This document shows, piece after piece, positions 55,129 through 63,344 of a DNA stretch of 64,000 bases. Source of the stretch: Chroococcidiopsis sp. TS-821 (GTDB taxonomy: Bacteria; Cyanobacteriota; Cyanobacteriia; Cyanobacteriales; Chroococcidiopsidaceae); contig NZ_MVDI01000001.1 of assembly GCF_002939305.1 (NCBI RefSeq), positions 1,240,001-1,304,000 of the forward strand, in the 5' to 3' direction. How positions within the stretch are numbered: the first letter of the stretch is position 1; every line of letters starts with the position of its first letter. Both the position numbers and the translations under genes were made by a program. The notes beneath the pieces are model-generated. The model was not told the origin of the DNA, did not search any database, and saw only the letters and a list, made by a program, of their open reading frames with translations.

Positions 55129-56088
55129 TTATTCCTCTACGCGATAGCCTAACTCTGATAAGCGAAAACGCGATTGTCGCCACTTGGGTTGCACTTTCAC
55201 AAATAATTCAAGGTAGACTTTACCTGCAATTAACTTTTGCATTTGTTCTCGCGCCGCCGAACCGATCGCTTTTAGCATCGTACCGCCTTTGCCGATTAAA
55301 ATGCCTTTTTGCGAGTCGCGTTCCACATGAATCGTCGCCAAGACGCGCGTAATTGCTGTATCTTCCTCAACGCGGTCAATTGTGACAGCTACCGAGTGGG
55401 GAACTTCTTCGCGTGTCAGCAGCAGAATTTGTTCGCGAATTAATTCGCCCATGATAAACCTTTCAGGTTGATCGGTGACTAAATCGGGTGGATAGTAGTA
55501 TGGTCCTGGTTCTAAGTGCGCGATCAGCAGTTGTTGTAGCGCGTCTAACCCTTCACCTGTCAGTGCAGAAAACTTGACAATTTGCCATTGATGAGGTGCG
55601 GCTAACTCTTCATACGTACGATCGAGTTGCTGCGCATCAGCTTGTCGATCGATTTTATTAATCCCTAAAATCACAGGGTTTTCTGTGCGACTAAGAAGAT
55701 CGACAATAAAGCGATCGCCGCCGCCTGCGGGTTGCGATCCATCGACGACAAATAAAATGACATCCACTGCATCAATTGCAATCTTGGCATTGCGGACTAA
55801 AACTTCGCCAAGCTGGTGGTGTGGCTTGTGAATTCCTGGCGTATCGACAAAAATGAGTTGCGCTTCTGGTGTGGTTAAAATTCCCTGCAACCGATTTCGC
55901 GTGGTTTGCGCTACAGGTGAAGTAATCGCAATTTTTTGCCCTACGAGTTGATTCATCAATGTAGACTTACCTACATTCGGACGACCAATAATACCAATAA
56001 ATCCTGATTTGTACCCGCTAGGTGCTTGCGGAATACTCCACCCTTCAGAAAAGCTAAAACTATCAATATCGCTCACTTTCGCAGTCAT
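55129..56088 (-). CDS. era: GTPase Era
   Basis: A 319-residue GTPase of full Era length. Residues about 27-200 hold G1 GRPNVGKST, the G2 region, G3 DTPG and G4 NKID. The C-terminal part contains the KH domain with ILIGKGGTMLKAIG near 265. Era binds the 3' end of 16S rRNA and assists 30S assembly and cell-cycle progression. The first roughly 20 residues (TAKVSDIDSFSFSEGW) are an extension common in cyanobacteria. The ATG at 56088 is the start. Confidence 0.96.
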   Translation of the reverse strand: MTAKVSDIDSFSFSEGWSIPQAPSGYKSGFIGIIGRPNVGKSTLMNQLVGQKIAITSPVAQTTRNRLQGILTTPEAQLIFVDTPGIHKPHHQLGEVLVRNAKIAIDAVDVILFVVDGSQPAGGGDRFIVDLLSRTENPVILGINKIDRQADAQQLDRTYEELAAPHQWQIVKFSALTGEGLDALQQLLIAHLEPGPYYYPPDLVTDQPERFIMGELIREQILLLTREEVPHSVAVTIDRVEEDTAITRVLATIHVERDSQKGILIGKGGTMLKAIGSAAREQMQKLIAGKVYLELFVKVQPKWRQSRFRLSELGYRVEE

Positions 56089-56423
56089 CCCACATTACAA
56101 CACAAAAATAAAAGCAATTTGCTAAGTAGATGGGCAAAATTAAATATCACGCGTATTGGCATTGGGTAACGAGTAATAGGGAGTGTGGGAGGAAACAATT
56201 ACCGATTACCAATTACCAGTTACCAGCCCTTAATATTGTTTATCTTTACCCAATTACTGACAACTAGCCGTTAGCCACTTACTCCTCGCGTACCCATTTG
56301 CAAGTTTTAATTTAGTTTCTTTACCAAAAATCACAAATAATAAAATCCTGCAGTAATTTATAAAAAGTGTCTACCTAATCTAGTTTAATCATCTTCTAAA
56401 GAGGACTTTTAGCTTAAGTCAAA
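56089..56423. repeat. Spacer with ATTACC/TTAGCC-type low-complexity repeats before pfkA
   Basis: 335 nt with no gene. The middle (about 56165-56285) contains GGGTAACGAGTAATAGGG and its near-complement TTACCGATTACCAATTACCAG, then CTAGCCGTTAGCCAC, matching the dispersed repeat families elsewhere. A pfkA promoter must be in the last 100 nt, but no clear box is seen. Confidence 0.55.
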
Positions 56424-57506
56424 ATGGGAGAACACAAACGCATTGGTATTCTTACCAGTGGCGGTGATTGCGCTGGATTAAATGCTGTAATTCGGGCAGT
56501 GGTAAATCGCGCGGTAGGTACTTACGGTTGGGAAGTATTGGGGATTCGCCAAGCTACGTTGGGGTTGATGCAGCATCCTCCGAAGTACATCGCTTTAGAC
56601 ATCGAGAAGGTCAATTCTTTGCTGACTGCTGGCGGTACAGTTTTAGGTACAACCAATAAAGGCAATCCGTTTGCTTACCCAATGGCAGATGGTAGCGTAT
56701 GCGATCGCTCTGAAGAAATTATCGCAGGTTATCGCCAACTTGGCTTAGATGCATTAATTGGTATCGGTGGCGATGGTAGTTTAGCAATTTTGCGTCGTCT
56801 TGCCCAGCAGGGGGGAATTAACTTAGTTGCCATTCCCAAAACAATTGATAACGATGTCGGAGTGACTGAACTTTCGATTGGTTTTGAAACTGCGGTAAGT
56901 ATTGCAACCGAAGCCCTGGATCGATTGCATTTTACTGCTGCAAGTCACAGCCGCGTCATGATTTTGGAAGTCATGGGGCGCGATGCGGGACACATTGCCA
57001 TTAGCGCCGGAATTGCTGGTGGTGCCGATATTATCCTGATTCCTGAAATTCCCTATACGCTTGACCGAGTTTGCCGTAATATCAAAGAACGTCAAGAACA
57101 AGGAAAAAACTACTGTTTAATCGTCGTTTCTGAAGCTGTACGCAATGAAACTGGTGATTCTGTTGTCAGTACTGACCGCTTCGGTGAATGCAGATATGGC
57201 GGTATTGGTCAATATTTAGCAGACGAAATCTGCCATCGCATTGGCGCTGAAACTCGCGTTACCGTTTTAGGACATATTCAGCGCGGCGGAACTCCTTCAC
57301 CGTTAGAGAGACTCATCGCTTCTGCGTTTGGTGTTGCTGCCGTTGATTTGATTGCCGAACAAAAGTACGATCAAATGGTAACATGGCAAAATCGTCGAGT
57401 TGTAAGCGTCCCAATTGCCGATGCGATCGCCCAATACCGCGCGGTTGACCCGCATGGTACTCTCGTCAAAACTGCCAGAGGATTAAATATCTGTTTAGGC
57501 GATTAA
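56424..57506 (+). CDS. pfkA: 6-phosphofructokinase
   Basis: A 360-residue phosphofructokinase. GILTSGGDCAGLNAVIRAVV opens the protein, and the ATP-site motif GIGGDGSL has the Gly-Asp-Gly-Ser typical of ATP-dependent (not PPi-dependent) enzymes. The catalytic segment is PKTIDNDV and the later EVMGRDAGH binds fructose 6-phosphate. It makes fructose 1,6-bisphosphate, the committed glycolytic step. The ATG at 56424 has a purine-rich AGAGGA about 20 nt upstream. Cyanobacteria often have two pfkA genes; only one is here. Confidence 0.95.
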   Translation: MGEHKRIGILTSGGDCAGLNAVIRAVVNRAVGTYGWEVLGIRQATLGLMQHPPKYIALDIEKVNSLLTAGGTVLGTTNKGNPFAYPMADGSVCDRSEEIIAGYRQLGLDALIGIGGDGSLAILRRLAQQGGINLVAIPKTIDNDVGVTELSIGFETAVSIATEALDRLHFTAASHSRVMILEVMGRDAGHIAISAGIAGGADIILIPEIPYTLDRVCRNIKERQEQGKNYCLIVVSEAVRNETGDSVVSTDRFGECRYGGIGQYLADEICHRIGAETRVTVLGHIQRGGTPSPLERLIASAFGVAAVDLIAEQKYDQMVTWQNRRVVSVPIADAIAQYRAVDPHGTLVKTARGLNICLGD

Positions 57507-57544
57507 ATACCCTGTGGGATAGGTATCTTGCTTGTCCTGAAAAA

Positions 57545-58663
57545 TTACATCACTGCTAATACGTATTCGCCTTCATTTACTGCATAATTAGTAGAAACAT
57601 CATAAACTAAACCATCTTTTTCTGCACAAATATCAATAACACAAGGCATTTCCCCAATTTTATTAAACGTCAGAATTTGATACAGCCTTTCTCCTGCTTT
57701 AACCGTGCTACCTAGTGGAACTCGCGCTTGCACCATACCACCAACAGGAGCATAATATTTCGTTATTTGACTTTTTAACGTAAAAGTCATTTCGCGCGCG
57801 ATCGCTTTTGTATTAGCAATAGCTAACATGCCTTTGTGTATTAAATAATTCTTCACTCCGGCAACGCCTTTTTCTACCGACTGCGGTTGCATTTGCATTC
57901 CTGAACCAAGTTCTAATGTCCAAGCTTCTATATCAAAAAGAATTTCTCGCCCTAGCTGCTGAAAAGTATTTTCTAAGGCTAACCAGGGTTTGATAAAAGC
58001 TTCATCAAAAGCATCGCCGTCATAATCGTCAAGTAAAATTCCATAGTCAAGTAAAAAGTATTGCGCACTGAGTTCGCGGCGAGGAAAATAGTAAAAATAA
58101 TTGAGACCTTGGTCGCTAGAAGTGTGGATATCGATTAAGTAATCGGCATCAATACTTAGTGATTGTAATCGGTAGCGAAAAAGTTCGGTAAACGGTACGC
58201 TACTAGACGAATGAATTTTTTCAGCAAGTGTGGCAAAGCAGTTGATAATTTTATTTAAATAGTTTATTCTAATAGTATCTCTGTCTAAATTGATTTGCGC
58301 TTGAGCAAATTCTTTTAAATTTTCTTGGCTTTTTTCATAATCCCAAAAAATGCGATTCCAATCTTTGCCTTCGTAAACAGAATAGCGCCCAGAAGCAAAA
58401 TGATGCGATCGCTGATTAACTCCTAGGGGATTGCATACTGGTACCAGCCAAACTTCACCAGTCAACTCAGTATTTTGTAAAGTTTGAAAAAACTCAATAA
58501 GCTGGTGAATGACGGCATTACCAGCAATTTCCGCACCGTGTAAATTTGCTTGGATATATGCTTTTTTACCAGATTTAGCACCAACGAATCGATAAACTTG
58601 CAGCGACAAGCGATCGCCCGAAGCTAATTGGATGAGAGGAATTGTGTAGACACTAGGAATCAT
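57545..58663 (-). CDS. Succinylglutamate desuccinylase/aspartoacylase-family deacylase
   Basis: A 372-residue M14-like zinc deacylase. The zinc-binding motif ANLHGAEIAGNA (His and Glu ligands) and later DIHTSSDQG (third ligand His) are intact. A helix after TLELGSG carries the likely catalytic Glu. The C-terminal roughly 90 residues are a beta-sandwich tail of the AstE/AspA superfamily. The natural substrate is unknown; N-acyl amino acids are the usual guess. It is monocistronic and divergent from the metal transporter operon. Confidence 0.85.
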   Translation of the reverse strand: MIPSVYTIPLIQLASGDRLSLQVYRFVGAKSGKKAYIQANLHGAEIAGNAVIHQLIEFFQTLQNTELTGEVWLVPVCNPLGVNQRSHHFASGRYSVYEGKDWNRIFWDYEKSQENLKEFAQAQINLDRDTIRINYLNKIINCFATLAEKIHSSSSVPFTELFRYRLQSLSIDADYLIDIHTSSDQGLNYFYYFPRRELSAQYFLLDYGILLDDYDGDAFDEAFIKPWLALENTFQQLGREILFDIEAWTLELGSGMQMQPQSVEKGVAGVKNYLIHKGMLAIANTKAIAREMTFTLKSQITKYYAPVGGMVQARVPLGSTVKAGERLYQILTFNKIGEMPCVIDICAEKDGLVYDVSTNYAVNEGEYVLAVM

Positions 58664-58881
58664 AGCAGAACCGTGAACTATATCATAAAAAATAGATATT
58701 TAATAAAAATTAAATCTAACTTAAAGATAATTAGCTAGCTCAAACATTTATTACCAATTACCGATTTTTTTAGCAAAAAATTGTTTTACTTTACCAAAAA
58801 TTAAAGTTCACTTACTGATTCATTAATCTAATAGTTGCTAATCTGCACAAGGATTCATTTAATGTATTCCGTGTCAGGGTA

Positions 58882-58965
58882 ATGGAAGTTGAGTTGCCTG
58901 TTGAGAAACATTATGCTTCTCTAGAGCAACTGATACTACATAAGGTTGCCATTTTTACTTTGTGA
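58882..58965 (+). other. Possible 27-codon leader peptide in the CDF operon leader
   Basis: ATG 58882 opens a frame reading MEVELPVEKHYASLEQ, then LILHKVAIFTL, ending at TGA 58963-58965, three nt before the CDF ATG and in the same frame as the CDF gene. AGGG lies close upstream. It could be a leader peptide, a nonsense-interrupted N-terminal extension, or chance. A nested inverted repeat overlaps it. Confidence 0.3.
58892..58931 (+). promoter_or_regulatory. Nested inverted repeat in the CDF operon leader
   Basis: The outer arms AGTTGC (58892-58897) and GCAACT (58926-58931) enclose inner arms GAGAA and TTCTC with a nine-nt loop. The RNA could form a two-part hairpin, or the DNA could bind a dimeric regulator. 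It lies 37 nt before the CDF start. Confidence 0.5.
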
Positions 58966-58968
58966 ATA

Positions 58969-59676
58969 ATGCCAAAATTGCACTCAAACACGCGGAAAAT
59001 CCAAATACTGCAACTAGCAATTGGGCTGGAAATCAGTTTTTTTGCGGTTGAACTTGGTGTTGGGTTATGGATCCACAGTTTGTCGCTGGTAGCAGATGCA
59101 AGTCATCTCCTTTCAGATGTCGCAGCATTAGGAGTCACGCTGGTAGCAAGCTGGATGGCGCAAAGCGCTAAACGTCATGCGAAGTACGGACGTCGCATTG
59201 AATTATATGCCGCACTGCTAAATAGTCTTAGCTTAGTGATTTTGGCAAGTTGGGTAGCAACCGAAGCAATTGCCAGGATGCAATCTCCAACTTCCTCAGA
59301 TATTCTTAGCTTACCAATGTTGCTAACTGCAGTAGTTGGTTTAGGAATTAATGGTTGCAATGCTTTTTGGTTACACGAGTGCAGTCACTGTGACTTGAAC
59401 TTCAAAGCAGCCTTCTTGCACGTACTATCAGATTTATTTAGTTCGGTGGGCGTAATTATAGCCGCGATCGCAATTTCTTGGCTCGGTTGGATGTGGGCTG
59501 ATAGTGCAATTAGTCTTTTAGTCTCAGGACTTGTTGCGATTTCGGCTACAGCGCTACTGTTGCAAAGCCTCTGGATGCTATTTGGCAAAGCCTCTCCTAC
59601 GACAAATGCTTGCGACTGTGAAAAACGCGACATGGAAAAACTGTTATTTCCATCATTAGAGGAGATTTTACGATGA
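58969..59676 (+). CDS. Cation diffusion facilitator (CDF) transporter, short form
   Basis: A 235-residue membrane protein with about six helices. The metal-binding motif in helix 2 reads SLVADASHLLSD (His/Asp), and helix 5 has ACHVLSD-like LHVLSDLFSS. These give the DxxxD/HxxxD tetrahedral zinc site of CDF proteins, so it should export Zn2+ or a related divalent cation against protons. A His/Cys-rich stretch (LHECSHCDLNF) sits in a loop. The usual roughly 80-residue cytoplasmic C-terminal domain is missing; the protein ends CDCEKRDMEKLLFPSLEEILR. Its TGA overlaps the alkaline phosphatase ATG (ATGA). Confidence 0.87.
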   Translation: MPKLHSNTRKIQILQLAIGLEISFFAVELGVGLWIHSLSLVADASHLLSDVAALGVTLVASWMAQSAKRHAKYGRRIELYAALLNSLSLVILASWVATEAIARMQSPTSSDILSLPMLLTAVVGLGINGCNAFWLHECSHCDLNFKAAFLHVLSDLFSSVGVIIAAIAISWLGWMWADSAISLLVSGLVAISATALLLQSLWMLFGKASPTTNACDCEKRDMEKLLFPSLEEILR

Positions 59677-61721
59677 GCAGTTTATGCTCAGTTCAGTTGG
59701 TGTGGAAGCGATGGAAAGTCATTAGCACTTTCGTTATTACAGCGATAATTTGGCTAGCTACGGTATTACCCGTACAAGCGCAAGGTGCAGACGAAGAATT
59801 AGTCCGCATCTGGCCTACGAATAATACAACTTTACTGGTCGGGCAACGCTTTGACTTGCGTGTAGAAAGTTTAATTCCGGCACAGTCACCACCAAAATTA
59901 GAATCAATCACAATCAACGGCAACAACTTTACTGGTACGTTTAGAAAGCGGATTGACGAACAACTGCAACTTCCTGGTGGTTCCATCGAAGTAGGATTAC
60001 CAGAGGAAGGCTCAAACCTTTTTGGTCAAACGTTACGCAACTGGAGTTTACCCAAGCCAGGGCGTTATGAAATTGTAGCTACTTTGAACATCGACGGGCG
60101 TCAAGTTTCTGCACGTAACACTTATCGCGTTCAACCATTTCAACAGCGAGGTAATTTAAACAAAATTATCTTCTTTGTGGGTGATGGAATGGGAACGCCG
60201 TTGCGTACAGGGGCGCGAATCATGAAATTCGGTGTCCGAGATGGTCAACCTGGTGGTTATCTTGAGATGGAGCAAATGCCATTTACAGGCTTAGTGGCTA
60301 CGCACTCACTTGATAGTATTATTCCTGATTCTGCCAATACTGCTGCTGCATGGGTGTCTGGAGCAAAAACGATTAATAATGCCCTGAATGCCTTTCCTGA
60401 CAATACACCAGAAAATCCGCTTGATAATCCTCGGATTGAAACATTACCGCAGTACATGAAGCGGAGATACAATTGGGGGATTGGATTGGCAACGACAGCA
60501 TTTTTAACTGATGCTACACCTGCAGCCTTTGGCGCAAACCAACGCCTGCGCTTTTCATACGAACAAATTGCGCAACAATATTTTGACTTTTTTAGAGATG
60601 GTTGGGCTTTACCAGAAACCGGATATCGTAGCTTAAAAGAATTATCACAACCTGTTGATGTTCTTCTAGGTCCAGGAGCGCGTCATTTTGTGCCAAATGA
60701 AGAGCGTGCTGCTGAGTTCAGAGACACCGTATTTCGCCGCGATAATCAAGATTTAGTTGCTGTTGCTCAACAACAAGGTTACACCATTGTCACCGATGTA
60801 AATAGCATGAATCAAGCTCCTAACGATCGGAAAATTTTAGGTTTGTTTTTAGGAGATTTTCGTGAAGGAGCGGCTCTAGGTGCACAGAATATTCCCTCCG
60901 TATTAGATTTATTGATTGCGCGTGGTAGAGCAACAATTGACGGTAGAGGTGCAAGTCAACTCAATCCCCCTATCCCACCAGAATTTGCGACGATTCCTAA
61001 GCTAGAAGAAATGACTAGAAAAGCGATCGCGGTTCTCGAAGCTGTATCGCCCCAAGGTTGGATATTGCAAGTTGAGTCCTCGCAATCTGATAAACTAGCT
61101 CACCCTCTCGATCCTGACCGGACACTTTACGAAGTCCTGACTTTAGATAAATCTGTGGAAGTAGCACGACAATTTGTTGCGGAAAATCCAAATACACTAA
61201 TTATCGTGACTGCCGACCACGCTCAAGGTCAAACTGTCGGTGGTACAGTAGATTCACGCGCAATCCGCGAAGGCAGAATTGATTTAAATGATGCCATGCA
61301 GTCATTTGGAGATGCAGGGTTCACAACTTATCAAGATACAGATGGCGATGGCTATCCCAATGAAGCTAATCCCGACACTAAGTTAGCGATTGGAATTTCT
61401 GCGCGACCAACATTCCGTACTGACTTTCTCACCGACGACTTAAATTTACCTCCTTCTGGTGAGGATGGTACTGAGCCTAATCCAGAACGCGATCCCAATG
61501 GCTTATTGCTAACCAATGACTTAGAACGCGGTACAACTGTTGCCAATCACACGGGAGATGATGTTCCGATCGCTGTCCAAGGACCTGGAGCCAGATTATT
61601 TACTGGTGTCATGGATAATATCGAAGTTTTCCAACGCATGGCTGCTGCCATCTCTGGCGTGAGAAACCGTCAAGACTTAGCGACTGGTAGACCATTTACT
61701 GCTACGGAGACTGAATCATGA
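59673..61721 (+). CDS. Alkaline phosphatase (PhoA family) with calcium-loop-like insert
   Basis: A 682-residue exported alkaline phosphatase. A signal peptide (about 1-36, ending VQAQG) and a roughly 110-residue beta-rich N-terminal region precede the PF00245 domain. It starts at FFVGDGMG (metal Asp); DSANTAAAW holds the phosphoseryl nucleophile, TADHAQ gives metal ligands and ANHTGDDVP the last His. An insert around residue 555 has DTDGDGYPNEANPDTK, a calcium-loop/thrombospondin-3-like motif. It releases phosphate from organic esters outside the cell. Its ATG overlaps the CDF stop, and its stop overlaps the next start (ATGA both times), so the three genes form one operon. Confidence 0.93.
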   Translation: MSSLCSVQLVWKRWKVISTFVITAIIWLATVLPVQAQGADEELVRIWPTNNTTLLVGQRFDLRVESLIPAQSPPKLESITINGNNFTGTFRKRIDEQLQLPGGSIEVGLPEEGSNLFGQTLRNWSLPKPGRYEIVATLNIDGRQVSARNTYRVQPFQQRGNLNKIIFFVGDGMGTPLRTGARIMKFGVRDGQPGGYLEMEQMPFTGLVATHSLDSIIPDSANTAAAWVSGAKTINNALNAFPDNTPENPLDNPRIETLPQYMKRRYNWGIGLATTAFLTDATPAAFGANQRLRFSYEQIAQQYFDFFRDGWALPETGYRSLKELSQPVDVLLGPGARHFVPNEERAAEFRDTVFRRDNQDLVAVAQQQGYTIVTDVNSMNQAPNDRKILGLFLGDFREGAALGAQNIPSVLDLLIARGRATIDGRGASQLNPPIPPEFATIPKLEEMTRKAIAVLEAVSPQGWILQVESSQSDKLAHPLDPDRTLYEVLTLDKSVEVARQFVAENPNTLIIVTADHAQGQTVGGTVDSRAIREGRIDLNDAMQSFGDAGFTTYQDTDGDGYPNEANPDTKLAIGISARPTFRTDFLTDDLNLPPSGEDGTEPNPERDPNGLLLTNDLERGTTVANHTGDDVPIAVQGPGARLFTGVMDNIEVFQRMAAAISGVRNRQDLATGRPFTATETES

Positions 61722-62164
61722 CACTGAGTAAACCAAGCGCAACTATGTTCAAACTCAAAAAATTACTACGTTCTAAGCAAATGCGGCTAGTAATGGGAGT
61801 AGTCATTGCAGTAACAGTGTTTGCCGTATTGACGCTACAACCTACCCTGGCGTTTCGGGCGCAGCCGCAAGGAGACAGTTTACTTTATGGTAAATTGGCT
61901 GACTCTCGTGCTATACATGGCGGTCGTGGCGTCGTGGCAAATGCCAAGGTCACAATTAACTCTATTCCACCACAAACAACTCGTACCGATGACCAAGGTC
62001 AATTTTGGTTTAAAGGATTGCGAGATATTCATTATGTCCTCAAGGTAGAACTACCTTACGATCGCAGCAACGTCTACTCTCTATCTACTAGAGTGCATGG
62101 TCGAACGGGTGAATTTTTCGAGATTGGTGATAACGTACAACACAATCACGAAATCGACTACTGA
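61718..62164 (+). CDS. Small exported protein with carboxypeptidase-regulatory-like fold
   Basis: A 148-residue protein with a membrane/signal segment (about 24-46, MRLVMGVVIAVTVFAVLTLQPTLA). A single beta-sandwich-like domain follows: ANAKVTINSIPPQTTRTDDQGQFWFKGL is the pattern of CarboxypepD_reg/Cna-B-like domains (turn DxxGxFxF). Its start overlaps the alkaline phosphatase stop by four nt, so it belongs to the CDF-phosphatase operon. It may bind or scaffold the phosphatase; that is inference from context. A terminator follows. Confidence 0.8.
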   Translation: MTLSKPSATMFKLKKLLRSKQMRLVMGVVIAVTVFAVLTLQPTLAFRAQPQGDSLLYGKLADSRAIHGGRGVVANAKVTINSIPPQTTRTDDQGQFWFKGLRDIHYVLKVELPYDRSNVYSLSTRVHGRTGEFFEIGDNVQHNHEIDY

Positions 62165-62219
62165 TACCGTTTTATTTCAAAGTTGATACAAGTAGACTGA
62201 ACAGGAATAAGTAGGTAGT

Positions 62220-62250
62220 AGCTGGGGAAGAGTTAAACCCCCAGCTTTTT
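62220..62250 (+). terminator. Rho-independent terminator of the CDF-phosphatase operon
   Basis: AGCTGGGG (62220-62227) pairs with CCCCAGCT (62239-62246) followed by TTTTT. Confidence 0.87.
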
Positions 62251-62252
62251 AG

Positions 62253-62891
62253 TTAAGTTCCAGGTAGCGATCGCAAACGATCATTCAGGTGAGTGCGATC
62301 GGCTAAAGCATGAAGCAGTGGACCGTGCGTTCCAAATTCTACAATACTAATTGAACCCACAGGGCATGCTAAGCGATAACGAAAGCGTCCAACATCGATT
62401 CCGAGTAAGCTACATAACATGATGCGAATCGTTGCTTTGTGCGAGACAATTAAAATATTGCCACCACTGTAACGATTTTTGATTTCTTCAATAACTTGCA
62501 TCGCACGGGAAGCGATCGCCACGGCTAATTCACCACCTGTTGGTGGATACCATGCGGGATCTGCTGACCAGCGAATATAATCATCGTGATAATCGCGGGC
62601 TACAGTATCAACTGATAAGCCTTCCCACTTGCCAAAGTTAATTTCTTTTAAGCCTTCACGTAGCTGTGGTTCTATTCCGATCGCTGTGCATAAAGGTTGA
62701 GCAGTTGCGAGCGTGCGTTGCATCGGGCTAGAAAAAACCGCAGTCCAAGAAGTATCGCGATAAGCCATAGCAAAAGCTTGTGCCATCTCTAGTCCTTCTG
62801 GTGTCAAGCCTGGATCAATCGCACCACAAAAAGCATTATTTCGACTGCATTCAGTTTGTCCATGTCGCAAGAAATAAAGCGAGATAGCCAC
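62253..62891 (-). CDS. Histidine phosphatase superfamily protein (phosphoglycerate mutase-like)
   Basis: A 212-residue protein. LRHGQTECSRNNAFCGAIDPGLTPEG carries the phospho-accepting His in the RHG motif (His10). Other family parts follow: FSSPMQRTLATAQPL, EINFGKWEG, and IVSHKATIRIML (second catalytic His). The family covers cofactor-dependent mutases and broad phosphatases such as GpmB/CobC types; the short length and sequence fit a phosphatase. It is convergent with the phosphatase operon and cytosolic (no signal peptide). Confidence 0.93.
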   Translation of the reverse strand: MAISLYFLRHGQTECSRNNAFCGAIDPGLTPEGLEMAQAFAMAYRDTSWTAVFSSPMQRTLATAQPLCTAIGIEPQLREGLKEINFGKWEGLSVDTVARDYHDDYIRWSADPAWYPPTGGELAVAIASRAMQVIEEIKNRYSGGNILIVSHKATIRIMLCSLLGIDVGRFRYRLACPVGSISIVEFGTHGPLLHALADRTHLNDRLRSLPGT

Positions 62892-63344
62892 AATTACCTC
62901 TTAATTAACCGTTTATCTTTGAACCGCCAGAATTAGCATTCCAAATAACAAACCTCTTGTTTCAAAGCTCAAATTGCTTTAATCTAATAGACCTTAAGCA
63001 GCTGCTTGAACAAAGATAGCGAAGAACTCTACTAATCTGCTGTTCAAGTCTTAACCAATTGCATAAACGAACAATTCAACTACATTGTTCTAATTTATGT
63101 ATAAAAAAATACAATGAATTTTTAGTAAATTATGGTAAAAGTGACGCTGAATGATAGTGTTAAGTAGAAATAACGCCGAAAAGATAAAAAAATTATACAC
63201 TGTAGCAAAAGGAAAATTCTTGAGATATTAAGCTCATTCCTCGCACGATATCTGAATAGCTAGAAGAGAAGTGAACGCTGGTTGCTCAAAATTTTTAGTG
63301 ATAGCAACTGAACTTGAATCAGCAGTGTCAGTAGAAGAATTAAC
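62892..63344. other. Divergent spacer before the protease gene
   Basis: 453 nt, AT-rich. It should contain promoters for both neighbours. I see no gene relic, no long inverted repeat and no known RNA. Confidence 0.45.

Larger units (their letters stand above)
58664..58968. other. Divergent leader region before the CDF-alkaline phosphatase operon
   Basis: 305 nt, strongly AT-rich on the left. It contains one nested inverted repeat (58892-58931) and a possible 27-codon upstream reading frame (58882-58965) ending three nt before the CDF start. No PHO box of the usual cyanobacterial form and no clear metal-regulator operator was recognised. Confidence 0.45.

Noticed and set aside
58664-58968. 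Possible PHO box before the CDF-phosphatase operon
   Set aside because: No direct repeats of the CTTAACC type were seen.
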